Program-made: the position numbers and the translations under genes | Shown here: in pieces, positions 16,517 to 24,406 of the stretch | How positions within the stretch are numbered: position 1 is the first letter of the stretch | Layout: the number at the start of each line of letters is the position of its first letter | NCBI GenBank assembly: GCA_963844205.1 | Contig: CAWJNK010000012.1 | Coordinates: forward strand, 1 to 64,000 | Direction: 5' to 3' | Origin: DASSUW01 sp963844205 | GTDB taxonomy: Bacteria > Actinomycetota > Thermoleophilia > Solirubrobacterales > Solirubrobacteraceae | DNA length: 64,000 nucleotides | The notes under the pieces: model-generated | The model's database searches: none | What the model was told of the DNA's origin: nothing | The model's input: the letters and a program-made list of their open reading frames with translations, nothing else

Positions 16517-17287
16517 TCAGTCTAGGGGCCTACGGCCGTAGCGCGACGGCGCCGCGCCCTCCCACATCGCGTCCTCGTCCTCGCTGCTGGCGCGCTCGAC
16601 CCGCACGTGCTGAGGGAGGCGGTGGTCGTCGCCCCACATGGGCAGCGGATCGCCGCAGATCTCGTAGATGCGCGACACGGTCCGCGGGCCGATCTGATCC
16701 TCCAGCTCCTCGCGGTTGAGGTTCGTGGTCAGGAGCATCGACCGGCCGTCCTCGTAGCGGGTGTTGACGATCGTGTAGAGCTGCTCGAGCACCCACGGCG
16801 AGCTCTGCTCGGCGCCGACGTCGTCGATGTGCAGCAGGTCGACCGCGCACAGGCGGTCGATCAGCTCGTTGAGGGAGAACTGCGCGTCGTCGTCGTAGGT
16901 GTCTCGGAGCAGCGCGAGGAGGCGCGGGAGGGAGTAGATCGCGACCGTCCGGTCGGCCTCCATCGCCGCCTTGGAGATCAGCATGGCCAGCGTCGTCTTG
17001 CCGGTCCCGACGCCGCCGACGAACCAGATCCCGCGGCCCTCGTCGAGGCGCTCGCCGATGGCGCGGACGTAGTGCTGGACCTCGCGGATCAGCGCATGGT
17101 TCATCGACGTGACGGGCTCGCGGTCGAACGACACGCCGCGGAAGCGCTTCGGCAGCCGGCCGGCGACCGCCGACGCCCGCTTGCGCGCCATCCGCGCCGG
17201 GCGGCACGAGCACGGCCGCGCCGTCCGGCCGTCGTCGTCGTAAAGGAACCCGGAGCCGTCGCAGCGGTTGTCGGGGCAGGCGTTCAA
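16517..17287 (-). CDS. DnaC-like helicase loader ATPase with zinc ribbon
   Basis: 256 aa from a TTG that overlaps the dnaB stop (TTGA). The N-terminus has four cysteines (CPDNRC and PCSC) typical of a DnaJ-like zinc ribbon. The AAA+ domain has Walker A FVGGVGTGKTTLAM, Walker B DLLHIDDVGAE and sensor LLTTNLN. It probably loads the DnaB helicase or aids restart. Its position directly after dnaB supports this. Confidence 0.85.
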   Translation of the reverse strand: MNACPDNRCDGSGFLYDDDGRTARPCSCRPARMARKRASAVAGRLPKRFRGVSFDREPVTSMNHALIREVQHYVRAIGERLDEGRGIWFVGGVGTGKTTLAMLISKAAMEADRTVAIYSLPRLLALLRDTYDDDAQFSLNELIDRLCAVDLLHIDDVGAEQSSPWVLEQLYTIVNTRYEDGRSMLLTTNLNREELEDQIGPRTVSRIYEICGDPLPMWGDDHRLPQHVRVERASSEDEDAMWEGAAPSRYGRRPLD

Positions 17288-19977
17288 TATCCGTCATCCC
17301 CGGCGTACGACATGAACCGCGGGAACTCCTTCTGGAACGCGAGCTCGACGGTCCCCAGGCCGCCGTTGCGGTGCTTCGAGATGATCAGGTCCGCGATCCC
17401 CTCCCGCTCCGAGTCGTCGTGGTAGTACTCGTCGCGGTAGATGAACATCACGAGATCCGCGTCTTGCTCGATCGAGTTGTGACTGAGTACTTCCTCAGCT
17501 ACGAAATTGTGCAGCCGGTCGACGGTGAGGTCATAGACCTCCGTCTCTCCAGCAGGCTCGATCGCCTCGATCCGATCCCAGTACACGTCGCTCACCGACA
17601 GCCTCCGAAGCTCGTCTGAATCGATGAGCTCGGCCACCCGCACAGCGCGCTCCCGGCTGAGATTCGCCTTGTACAGCGTGGAACCGCAGTAGTGCGTGCC
17701 GAGCGCCCCTTGAAGCTCGCGCGTGGTCACTCCCGCCTGAACTCTGGCGGGCTCGACGAGCGCGCCCCAGACCGCTCGTGGCAGAACGTCGCGGTTGGTC
17801 CTCGCCGGCGTGACGCCGAGCCGATCGGCGATCCTCAAAGCCTGCCACTCGCGACGATCGCCGACCGCCCAGACCCTGAGGATGAACTCCTTCTGATCTG
17901 GCGTGCCCGTCACGTCGACGTGATGCTGGACGCGCCCGGCCTTCTGAGCGACGAAGCGAAGTGTCGCGGTGATGCCCAGGCGGAGTAGCAAAGACTGGAC
18001 GTCGCGAGCCAGCCGCTCGCTGCTGGTCGCGTAGTAGATGCGGCATTGACCCTTGCTGGGCCACAGGCACCCGTCGGTCGCCCACAGGTGGCGCAGGAAG
18101 ACCTCGATCGCCTCCACCGGCTGGCGGAACACCTCGTCAGGGACGCGCTTCTCGTGTGAGCGCAGGCCGAAGACGCCGAGATCGTCCATCCACGCGGCGA
18201 TCGGGTTCCGCCGGCGGTGGGTGAGGTGCTCGGCCGCGCTGAGATAGACCTGGTGCCAGCCGCGCTCGGCGTTGATGCGCGGGCGGATGGCGTCACCGAA
18301 CACGCGGGTCGCGAGGTCGGCGACGATCTCGGCCAGCTCGCGCTCGCGCGTCGTGTACTGGATGGCGTGGCGCGGGAGCGTGCAGCCGTCGCCGATCAGG
18401 TGGCCGAGGAGGGCGAGCTGGTCGTCGCTCAGCGTGCGACGAGAGGGACTGGGAAGCGTTCGCGGGAGGGCGAGATGCGTGCCGGGCTTCAGCTCGTCCA
18501 GGCGTCGCCAGCCCTCGACGGTGAGGAAGCGGTGGTTCGCGGTGGCGCGCAGGCGCCGGCCGAGCCGGGTCCGCAGCTCGAACACGGGCTTGCGGCCGGT
18601 CGAGAAGGCGTTCGAGACGCGGCAGGACTCGAGCTTCCAGGTCTGGGTGTTGAGGGCCGATACGCGAAAGTCGCGCATGCCGACGAGCTCGTCGATGCGA
18701 CGGTACTCCCCCGCGTCCGGCAGGTAGATCCGAGTCTCGCCCGCGAGGCATCCCGATTCGCGGAGATCGGAGAGCACCGGGCGCTTGTCGGTCCGCTGCT
18801 CGACGCCGCGGTTGAGCTGGGAGAGCGCGATGACGGGGACTTCGAGCTCGCGCGCGAGCGTCTTGAGGCCGCGCGAGATCTGGCCGATCTGCTCGACGCG
18901 GTTGTCCACCGCCCCGCTCGCGCGCATGAGCTGGAGGTAGTCGATCAGGATCAGCCCGAGCCCCTCCGGGTTCTGCTGCGACAGCCGGCGCGCCTTGGCG
19001 CGGACGTCGAGCACCGACAGGTCGGACGAGTCGTCGATGTAGAGCGGCGACTCGGCGAGCCGGTTGGATGCCTGGAGGATCTTCGGCCACCGCGAGGGCG
19101 GCACCTTGCCCTTGCGCAGGTCGTCGCCCCGGATCGACGCCTGTGACGCGATGAACCGCTGCGCGAGCTCGGACTCCGACATCTCGAGCGAGAACAGCGC
19201 GACGGCCTTCTGAGCCCCGAGCGCCGCGTTCTCGGCGAAGTTGGCCATAAGAGCCGATTTGCCCATCGACGGCCTGGCGGCCAGGATGATCAGGTTGCCG
19301 CCCTGGAAGCCGCCGGTGATCGTGTCGAGGTCGTCGAAGCCCGAGGCGGTTCCGGTGATGGCCTTGCCCTCTCGGGAGAGGCGCTCGAGCTTGTTGAGCT
19401 CGGAGTCGAGGAGGTCGTGGATCGGGCGGAAGTCCTTGCGGCTGTCCTCGTGCCCGACCTCGAGGATCGCGCGCTCCGCCATGTCGACGAGGTCGCGCGG
19501 CAACGCGTCGTGCGAGTGGACGCGGGACTGGATCTCGTACGACGCGCGCAGGAGGCGGCGCAGCATCGCGTTGTCGCGCACGATGCGCGCGTACTGGCGG
19601 ACGTTGCCGACCGCCGGGACGGACCCGGCGAGGAGGTCGATCGCCGCCCGGCCGCCGACCGACTCGAGGTCTCCGGCCTGCTTGAGGTGCTCCACCAGCG
19701 TCAGCGCGTCGACCGGCTCGCCGACGCTGTGCAGGTCGAGCATCGCCTGGTAGATCCGCCCGTGGCTGTCGCGGTAGAAGTCCTCCGGATGAAGGCGCTC
19801 GTCGATGATCAGGGCGGGCAGCGCGGTGTCCGACAGCAGGACGGCACCGAGCACCGACTGCTCGGCCTCGAGGTTCTGGGGCGGCGCGACCGGGCCGTCG
19901 AACCCCCGGCGAGCGCCGCCGTCCGGGTGCGAGCCGTGGCCGTTGGTCCGATCGGGAGCGCTCATGCGGCGGCTCAC
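17284..19977 (-). CDS. dnaB: replicative DNA helicase DnaB, with intein
   Basis: 897 aa precursor. The extein parts (residues 1-409 and 835-897, together 472 aa) form a normal DnaB: the N-terminal domain starts near APPQNLEAEQSVLGAVLLSD, Walker A is ARPSMGKSALMANFA, and the DNA-binding and arginine-finger region surrounds DLRESG and SIEQDADLVMFIYRDE. A 425-residue intein sits between RESG and SIEQ and must splice out before the helicase can work. Start ATG at 19977; ATG at 19965 is an alternative. It lies between rplI and the loader gene on the minus strand. Confidence 0.96.
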   Translation of the reverse strand: MSRRMSAPDRTNGHGSHPDGGARRGFDGPVAPPQNLEAEQSVLGAVLLSDTALPALIIDERLHPEDFYRDSHGRIYQAMLDLHSVGEPVDALTLVEHLKQAGDLESVGGRAAIDLLAGSVPAVGNVRQYARIVRDNAMLRRLLRASYEIQSRVHSHDALPRDLVDMAERAILEVGHEDSRKDFRPIHDLLDSELNKLERLSREGKAITGTASGFDDLDTITGGFQGGNLIILAARPSMGKSALMANFAENAALGAQKAVALFSLEMSESELAQRFIASQASIRGDDLRKGKVPPSRWPKILQASNRLAESPLYIDDSSDLSVLDVRAKARRLSQQNPEGLGLILIDYLQLMRASGAVDNRVEQIGQISRGLKTLARELEVPVIALSQLNRGVEQRTDKRPVLSDLRESGCLAGETRIYLPDAGEYRRIDELVGMRDFRVSALNTQTWKLESCRVSNAFSTGRKPVFELRTRLGRRLRATANHRFLTVEGWRRLDELKPGTHLALPRTLPSPSRRTLSDDQLALLGHLIGDGCTLPRHAIQYTTRERELAEIVADLATRVFGDAIRPRINAERGWHQVYLSAAEHLTHRRRNPIAAWMDDLGVFGLRSHEKRVPDEVFRQPVEAIEVFLRHLWATDGCLWPSKGQCRIYYATSSERLARDVQSLLLRLGITATLRFVAQKAGRVQHHVDVTGTPDQKEFILRVWAVGDRREWQALRIADRLGVTPARTNRDVLPRAVWGALVEPARVQAGVTTRELQGALGTHYCGSTLYKANLSRERAVRVAELIDSDELRRLSVSDVYWDRIEAIEPAGETEVYDLTVDRLHNFVAEEVLSHNSIEQDADLVMFIYRDEYYHDDSEREGIADLIISKHRNGGLGTVELAFQKEFPRFMSYAGDDGY
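17476..18750 (-). other. intein with LAGLIDADG-type homing endonuclease in dnaB
   Basis: Residues 410-834 of the DnaB precursor. It starts with Cys (CLAGETRIYLP) and ends VLSHN before an extein Ser. Splicing motifs visible are the N-terminal block A, a TANHRFLTVEGW block B with His, and the C-terminal DLTVDRLHNFVAEEVLSHN blocks F and G. The endonuclease core has LLGHLIGDG and FLRHLWATDG, the two LAGLIDADG-like helices with their Asp residues. It is inserted in the conserved helicase motif near SDLRESG/SIEQD, a known type of DnaB insertion site. Codon use is less G/C-biased than in the exteins, which suggests horizontal entry. Confidence 0.93.
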
Positions 19978-20048
19978 TCTATGGCGACCATCGGTCGCTG
20001 ACGGGCGGATTCGGGCCCGTCCCCGCTCGCTCCGGAGATTTGTAACCG

Positions 20049-20075
20049 GGCCTCCGCAGAATCGTTGCGGAGGCC
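20049..20075 (-). terminator. hairpin after rplI
   Basis: A perfect 10-bp stem (20049-20058 with 20066-20075) encloses a 7-base loop, just past the rplI stop in the minus direction. It may reduce read-through from the ribosomal-protein genes into dnaB. Confidence 0.6.
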
Positions 20076-20085
20076 GGCTGAGGCG

Positions 20086-20538
20086 TTACTTCTGCTCGGT
20101 CACCATGGTCTTGACCGTCGCGATCACGCCGGGCACGACCTCGATCTCGACCATGCGCGTGCCGACCGTCTTGATCGGCTCCTCGAGCCTGATGTCGCGA
20201 CGGTCGATCGTGATGCCGCGAGCTTCCTTGATCGCGTCGGCGATGTCCTGCGACGTTACGGAGCCGAAGAGCCGGCCGTCCTCGCCGGCCTGGTGGGCGA
20301 TCGTGAGGACGGTGCGGTTCAGGAGCTCGGCGGCGTCGCGGGCCTTGGTCTCCGCGTCCGCCACCGCGCGGTCGGCGGCCTCACGACGGCGCTGCGCGGC
20401 CGCGATCGAGCCCTTGGTCGCCGGCTCGGCGAGCTTGCGCGGGATCAGGAAGTTGCGCAGGTAGCCCTTCGAGACGTCGATGACCTGGCCGCGCTCGCCG
20501 AGCTGCTCGACGTCCTGGAGGAGGATGGCCTGGGGCAT
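20086..20538 (-). CDS. rplI: 50S ribosomal protein L9
   Basis: 150 aa, full length. The N-terminal domain reads ILLQDVEQLGERGQVIDVSK and GYLRNFLIPRKLA, the L9 signature; a long helix and the C-terminal domain (GRLFGSVTSQDIADAIKE) follow. It binds 23S rRNA in the large subunit. It sits six bases after rpsR in the conserved rpsF-ssb-rpsR-rplI order. Confidence 0.97.
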   Translation of the reverse strand: MPQAILLQDVEQLGERGQVIDVSKGYLRNFLIPRKLAEPATKGSIAAAQRRREAADRAVADAETKARDAAELLNRTVLTIAHQAGEDGRLFGSVTSQDIADAIKEARGITIDRRDIRLEEPIKTVGTRMVEIEVVPGVIATVKTMVTEQK

Positions 20539-20544
20539 GACGGC

Positions 20545-20877
20545 CTAGCGGTCGCGGTCGCGGTCGCGATCCCGCCCGCGATCGCGGTCACGGTCGTCGC
20601 GGGACTCGCGGGTGTCGCCGACGTAGGGCAGCAGCGCCAGCTCGCGGGCGCGCTTGACGGCCGTGGCGATCTGGTTCTGATGCCGGCGGCACGCGCCGGT
20701 GATCCGGCGCGAGCGGATCTTCCCGCGGTCTGAGATGAACTTTCTCAGGGCCGTGATGTCCTTGTAGTCGACGAACTCGACCTTGTCGCGGCAATACGGG
20801 CAGGACTTGCGACGCCCGCCGCCGGGTCCACCCTTGCGGTCTCGCCGGCGCGTCGGCCGGCTGCGCTGCTTCGCCAC
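20545..20877 (-). CDS. rpsR: 30S ribosomal protein S18 with charged repeat tail
   Basis: 110 aa from a GTG. The core matches S18: KSCPYCRDKVEFVDYKD with a zinc-binding-type CxxC, then YKDITALRKFISDRGKI and ACRRHQNQIATAVKRARELALLPY. The usual length is 75-90; here a C-terminal tail of alternating Arg and Asp (ending RDRDRDRDR) adds about 18 residues. The tail DNA is a simple gcgatc/gcggtc repeat, prone to slippage. The zinc-binding paralogue type is expected under zinc-replete conditions. Confidence 0.95.
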   Translation of the reverse strand: MAKQRSRPTRRRDRKGGPGGGRRKSCPYCRDKVEFVDYKDITALRKFISDRGKIRSRRITGACRRHQNQIATAVKRARELALLPYVGDTRESRDDRDRDRGRDRDRDRDR

Positions 20878-20963
20878 GTTCGAAAACCTCTCTTGCTGCC
20901 TTCAGAGCTCGGATGCGCGCCACGGCAGGGCGCGCGACAGCCGAACAGGGTAGCGGAAGGCAG

Positions 20964-20989
20964 GCGGCGCCCCCGGGCGGAGGCGCCGC
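20964..20989 (-). terminator. hairpin between ssb and rpsR
   Basis: GCGGCGCC (20964-20971) pairs with GGCGCCGC (20982-20989) around a 10-base loop in the gap after ssb. No T tract follows; it may be an attenuator or an RNA-processing site within the operon. Confidence 0.45.
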
Positions 20990-20998
20990 GCGATCCCT

Positions 20999-21475
20999 CT
21001 AAAAGGGGATGTCGTCTTCGCCGGCGCTCGAGCCGGCGCTGCTGCCGGATGCCGCGCCGGCGGGCTCGAAGTCGCGCGTGTCGGCCGGCACGTCCGACCG
21101 CGGGGTGAAGCCGTTGCCGCCGCCCGCGTTGTCGTCGCGCCCGCCGAGGAACTGCACCGCGTCGGCGATGATGTCGACCGACTGGCGGGTGTTGCCCTCC
21201 TTGTCCTGCCACTCGCGCCACTCGAGGCGACCGTCGATCGCCACGGGACGACCCTTGGCGAGGAAGCGCGCGCAGTTCTCACCCTGGGCGCCCCAGACCG
21301 TCACGTCGAAGTAGTTCGGCTTGTCGACCCAGTCGCCGGTGGACTGGTCCTTGCGACGCGTATTGCAGGCGACGCGCAGCGAGCACACGGACATGCCGCT
21401 CCCGGTGGAGCGCAGCTCGGGGTCGCGCGTGAGATTGCCGGTGAGGACGACCCGGTTGATGTTGGTGGCGGCCAC
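20999..21475 (-). CDS. ssb: single-stranded DNA-binding protein
   Basis: 158 aa from the GTG at 21475, chosen because an AAAGGAG site sits five bases upstream; the frame open to a TTG at 21490 would begin inside that site. The OB fold starts NINRVVLTGNLTRDPELRST. The flexible middle is Gly/Asp-rich, and the end is the acidic DDIPF tip that recruits partner proteins. It lies between rpsF and rpsR as usual. Confidence 0.97.
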   Translation of the reverse strand: MAATNINRVVLTGNLTRDPELRSTGSGMSVCSLRVACNTRRKDQSTGDWVDKPNYFDVTVWGAQGENCARFLAKGRPVAIDGRLEWREWQDKEGNTRQSVDIIADAVQFLGGRDDNAGGGNGFTPRSDVPADTRDFEPAGAASGSSAGSSAGEDDIPF

Positions 21476-21608
21476 TGGGGCTCCTTTCAACTTCTCAGGA
21501 AAGCTCGGTGGCCGAGTCTAGGGGTGCGTCCGGCGCGAACCGGCGAATGCGCGCAGATTGGGACGAAATCTTGGCGGAGTCGTTACGAACTCCGCAGAGG
21601 CGTGACCG

Positions 21609-21627
21609 GTCGGCCTCGGGGGCCGAC
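21609..21627 (-). terminator. hairpin between rpsF and ssb
   Basis: A perfect 7-bp stem (21609-21615 with 21621-21627) with a 5-base loop lies just past the rpsF stop. It could tune the ratio of rpsF to downstream genes. Confidence 0.4.
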
Positions 21628-21632
21628 GGCTG

Positions 21633-22010
21633 CTACTCGGCCTCGTCGGGCTCGGGCGCGGCGGGGGCGGCGGCCGCCATGGCGGCGGGGCGCAGGTCCG
21701 GCGGCGCCGCGGTTCCGGGGCGGAGCTTGATGATCCGGAAGCGCAGGATGCCGTCCGTGATCTTGAGGTTGTGGTCCAGCTGCTCCAGCAGCGCGGTCGG
21801 GCCGCGGAACTGGATCAGGTGATAGTCGGCCTCGGGGTGCTTACGCACCTCGTACACGGTGTGGCGGTTGCCCCAGTCGTGGCGACCGACGAGCTCGCCG
21901 GCGCGGTCGATCGCGTCCTCGACGTTCGCAAGGATCGTGTCGCGGCGTTCCTGCTCGATCGTCGTGTCGAGGAGCAGGATGAGGTCGTAGACGGGGGCTT
22001 CCCTGGCCAT
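21633..22010 (-). CDS. rpsF: 30S ribosomal protein S6
   Basis: 125 aa from the ATG at 22010. An upstream ATG at 22022 overlaps the -10 box and is less likely. The fold is shown by YDLILLLDTTIEQERRDTIL, the RHDWGNRHTVYEVRKHPEAD strand pair and GILRFRIIKL. The C-terminal Ala/Pro tail ends acidic (PDEAE). S6 pairs with S18 on the small-subunit platform, which matches rpsR in the same operon. Confidence 0.95.
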   Translation of the reverse strand: MAREAPVYDLILLLDTTIEQERRDTILANVEDAIDRAGELVGRHDWGNRHTVYEVRKHPEADYHLIQFRGPTALLEQLDHNLKITDGILRFRIIKLRPGTAAPPDLRPAAMAAAAPAAPEPDEAE

Positions 22011-22020
22011 GCGGCGGCGC

Positions 22021-22026
22021 ATGCTA
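22021..22026 (-). promoter_or_regulatory. TANNNT -10 box of the rpsF operon
   Basis: On the minus strand TAGCAT ends ten bases before the ATG at 22010, with no ribosome binding site between. It marks the probable start of the rpsF-ssb-rpsR-rplI transcript. Confidence 0.5.
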
Positions 22027-22069
22027 GCAGTGCGGGGCGAACCCGCCGCCGCGCGAGCCTACCCCTGCC

Positions 22070-22669
22070 ATGCATCGCCGACTGCGCTGGGGGAACGTGG
22101 CGAAGGCTGCCGCAGCCGCGCTCGCGGTCGCGCTCGTGGTCGCGTGGCCGCGCCTCGCGCCGCCCGACCCGGCGCTGCCCGGGATCGAGCCTACGCCGCT
22201 CGACGATCAGGGCGGGCGGCGGCCGATGGAGCGCGTGGATGGCGCGTCGAAGCGTAGGCGCGGTGGCGAGCGGCGGCGGATGATTCGGCCGGGCGGACAG
22301 CGGCGGACGATCCGCGCGGGCGGACAGCAGCGCGGCGCGCGCCGGCCGCGCTCGGAGGACGGGCGGCGGACGATTCGCTCGGGCGGGCGCGACGGCCGGG
22401 ATCGGGCGGGACGCCGTGGCGGAGGCGGTGAGGGTGGGACGACTGCGCCGGTCGTGCGCGACGGTGAGGGTGGGACGACCGTGCCGGGCGCGGGCGACGG
22501 TGAGGGTGGGACGACCGTGCCGGGCGTGGGCGACGGTGAGGGTGGGACGACCGTGCCGCGCGCGGGCGACAAGGGGGTGGCCGGTGAGGGCGGGACGAAT
22601 GTGCCGAGCGGGGACGACGAGCGCGCGGCGGATCCGGCGCCGGTTGAGTTCGGCTTCGAGCGGCCGTAG
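22070..22669 (+). CDS. hypothetical secreted or membrane-anchored low-complexity protein
   Basis: 199 aa. One N-terminal hydrophobic segment (AAAAALAVALVVAWP, about residues 12-28) follows a basic start, so it is a signal anchor or signal peptide. The rest is disordered: an Arg/Gly-rich stretch (about 60-120), then tandem GEGGTTVPGxGD repeats, then an acidic tail. No domain is recognised. The repeat and the divergent position from rpsF argue for a surface or envelope role, but no function can be given. The whole gene could be spurious, since the reverse strand is also open; the hydrophobic segment favours this strand. Confidence 0.45.
   Translation: MHRRLRWGNVAKAAAAALAVALVVAWPRLAPPDPALPGIEPTPLDDQGGRRPMERVDGASKRRRGGERRRMIRPGGQRRTIRAGGQQRGARRPRSEDGRRTIRSGGRDGRDRAGRRGGGGEGGTTAPVVRDGEGGTTVPGAGDGEGGTTVPGVGDGEGGTTVPRAGDKGVAGEGGTNVPSGDDERAADPAPVEFGFERP
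22427..22618 (+). repeat. 36-bp in-gene tandem repeat, five units
   Basis: Units beginning GGTGAGGGTGGGAC start at 22427, 22463, 22499, 22535 and, after a 12-bp enlargement, 22583. The 36-bp period keeps the reading frame and encodes GEGGTTVPGxGD. Confidence 0.85.
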
Positions 22670-22846
22670 GACGTGCGAACGACAACTGCGCTGGGTGAGG
22701 GAGCGAGGGACCGGAGGTTTCGTGAAATTTCGGAGGCGCCCGGTCGCGGTTTCGCACGAAACCCCTCGTAGGCGGCGGTTTTGTGCGAAGCGCGCGGGCG
22801 GGCCTCGACGGATCGCACGAAACTCCCGCGCCCGCCTCCCTCAATG
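22670..22846. other. non-coding region with TTTCG/CGAAA inverted motifs
   Basis: No gene is seen. The stretch holds a perfect 7-bp hairpin GGTTTCG-CA-CGAAACC at 22748-22763 and further partial copies of CGCACGAAAC nearby in both orientations. It separates the convergent ends of the low-complexity gene and otsA, so the hairpin may terminate either transcript. Confidence 0.5.
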
Positions 22847-22943
22847 CCGAAGTTCGACCCGCGGCGAGGTACGGGCCGACGTTCGACCCGCGGCGAGGTA
22901 CGGGCCGATGTTCAACCCGCGGCGAGGTACGGGCCGAAGTTCC
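22847..22943. repeat. 29-bp intergenic tandem repeat, about 3.4 copies
   Basis: Copies beginning CCGA start at 22847, 22876, 22905 and 22934 (last one partial), differing by one or two bases. They end one base before the otsA stop codon. Function unknown; slippage-prone 3' UTR is the simplest explanation. Confidence 0.85.
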
Positions 22944-24404
22944 CTAGGCCGACGCCGTGGCCCCGCGCGCCTTGGCCTTGATGTCGGCGATCTGCTCGTC
23001 GATCCAGTTGCCGGGGTCCCGCGACGTGACGATCTCCTTCAAACCCCGCGCCCGCCGCGCCCGGCCCTCCGCCGACATGGTCAAAGCCGAGTAGATGGCG
23101 TCGGCCAGCTCCTGCACGTCGAACGGGTTCACGGACAGGGCGTACTCGCCGAGCTCCTCGTGCGCGCCGGTGTTCTCGCTCAGGATCGAGACCCCGTCGC
23201 GCTCGTTGACCAGCGGGCCCTCCTTGGCCACCAGGTTCATCCCGTCGAACATCGCGTTGACCATCATCACGTCGTAGTGCTTGTACGACGCGACGGCCTC
23301 CTCCAGGTCGTCGCGCAGCTTCAGGTCGATCGGCATCCAGTCCGGCGTCCCGTGCCGGTGGTTCACGACCGCGACCAGCGCCTCGATCTTCTCCAGGTAC
23401 TCCGCGTACTCGGGAACGTCCGTCCGCGACGGCATGAGCTGGGCCGTGAACGTGATCCGCTCGGCGAACTCCGGATGCTGCTCCAGGAAGATGTCGAACG
23501 CCGTGAACCCGCGCAGGACGTTCTTCGAGAGGTCCGCGCGATCCACGCGCAGGATCTGGAACTCCCGCCGCCGTCGCAGCTGCTCCTCCTCGAACGTCTG
23601 CACGCCGGCCCGCCGCGCGACCGCCCGCGTCGCCTCGTAGTCGATCGGCAGCGGATAGGCCCGCACCCACACCTCGCGGTCCTCGCACACCACCACGCCG
23701 CGCTCGAAGTCGACCTCCAGGTCGAGCAGGTCGCGGCAGCACTGCAGGAAGTTGCGCCGGTAGGACCGCGTGTGGAAGCCGATGATGTCGTTGGCCAGCA
23801 GCCCGTGGAACAGCTCGTCGCGGATCCGCCACGGGAGCACGCGCCACGCGTCCGGCTGCGTCCACGGGATGTGCACGAAGTGGTGCAGGAAGACGTCCGG
23901 CCGCTCCTCGCGCACCATCGCGGGGAGCGTGTAGAGCTGGTAGTCGTGCACCATCACCACCGGCTCGTCCTGACCGTCGATCTCCTCCAGGACCGCGCGA
24001 GCCAGGTCCCGGTTCACGACCTGGTAGCCCTGCTCGTACGCATCCACCTCGTGGCGCCGGATGTCCGGCGCGTTGCTCTGGTCCCATAGGTAGTGCTGGA
24101 TGAACCAGAGCATCGGGTTGGCGAAGATGTTGTAGAAGCGGTCGTAGGCCTCCGGGTCGGACGCCACGAACCGCACGTGGTAGGTCCCGCCGTCCGGCGC
24201 CTCGACTTCGAACGGCCGCCCGCCGTGCTCGTCGGACTGCTCGACGTCCGCGTCGGTCATCGCCGACGCGATCCAGATCGCGTCGCGGTGGGACGCAAGT
24301 CCGGTCAGCGCCGTCACCAGGCCGCCTGAGCCGCGCTTGACCGACCCGTCCTCGTCGTAGGAGACCGGCCCGCGGTTGCTCACTAACACCAATGGCTGAG
24401 CCAC
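22944..24404 (-). CDS. otsA: alpha,alpha-trehalose-phosphate synthase
   Basis: 486 aa from the GTG at 24404, two bases after the treT stop; the longer open frame overlaps treT. GT20 enzyme joining UDP- or ADP-glucose to glucose-6-phosphate. Visible landmarks are VSNRGPVSY with GSGGLVTALTGL, the VMVHDYQLYTLPAMVR loop, PWTQPDAW and IGFHTRSYRRNF, the DRADLSKNVLRGFTAFD stretch and the C-terminal DGMNLVAKEG and LSENTGAHEELG. It follows treT in one operon. No trehalose-6-phosphate phosphatase is in the window. Confidence 0.95.
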   Translation of the reverse strand: MAQPLVLVSNRGPVSYDEDGSVKRGSGGLVTALTGLASHRDAIWIASAMTDADVEQSDEHGGRPFEVEAPDGGTYHVRFVASDPEAYDRFYNIFANPMLWFIQHYLWDQSNAPDIRRHEVDAYEQGYQVVNRDLARAVLEEIDGQDEPVVMVHDYQLYTLPAMVREERPDVFLHHFVHIPWTQPDAWRVLPWRIRDELFHGLLANDIIGFHTRSYRRNFLQCCRDLLDLEVDFERGVVVCEDREVWVRAYPLPIDYEATRAVARRAGVQTFEEEQLRRRREFQILRVDRADLSKNVLRGFTAFDIFLEQHPEFAERITFTAQLMPSRTDVPEYAEYLEKIEALVAVVNHRHGTPDWMPIDLKLRDDLEEAVASYKHYDVMMVNAMFDGMNLVAKEGPLVNERDGVSILSENTGAHEELGEYALSVNPFDVQELADAIYSALTMSAEGRARRARGLKEIVTSRDPGNWIDEQIADIKAKARGATASA

Positions 24405-24406
24405 GC

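Noticed and set aside
22191..22844. Minus-strand frames over the low-complexity gene
   Set aside because: They cross the tandem repeats and intergenic hairpins and lack any signal or domain; the plus frame has a hydrophobic N-terminus.
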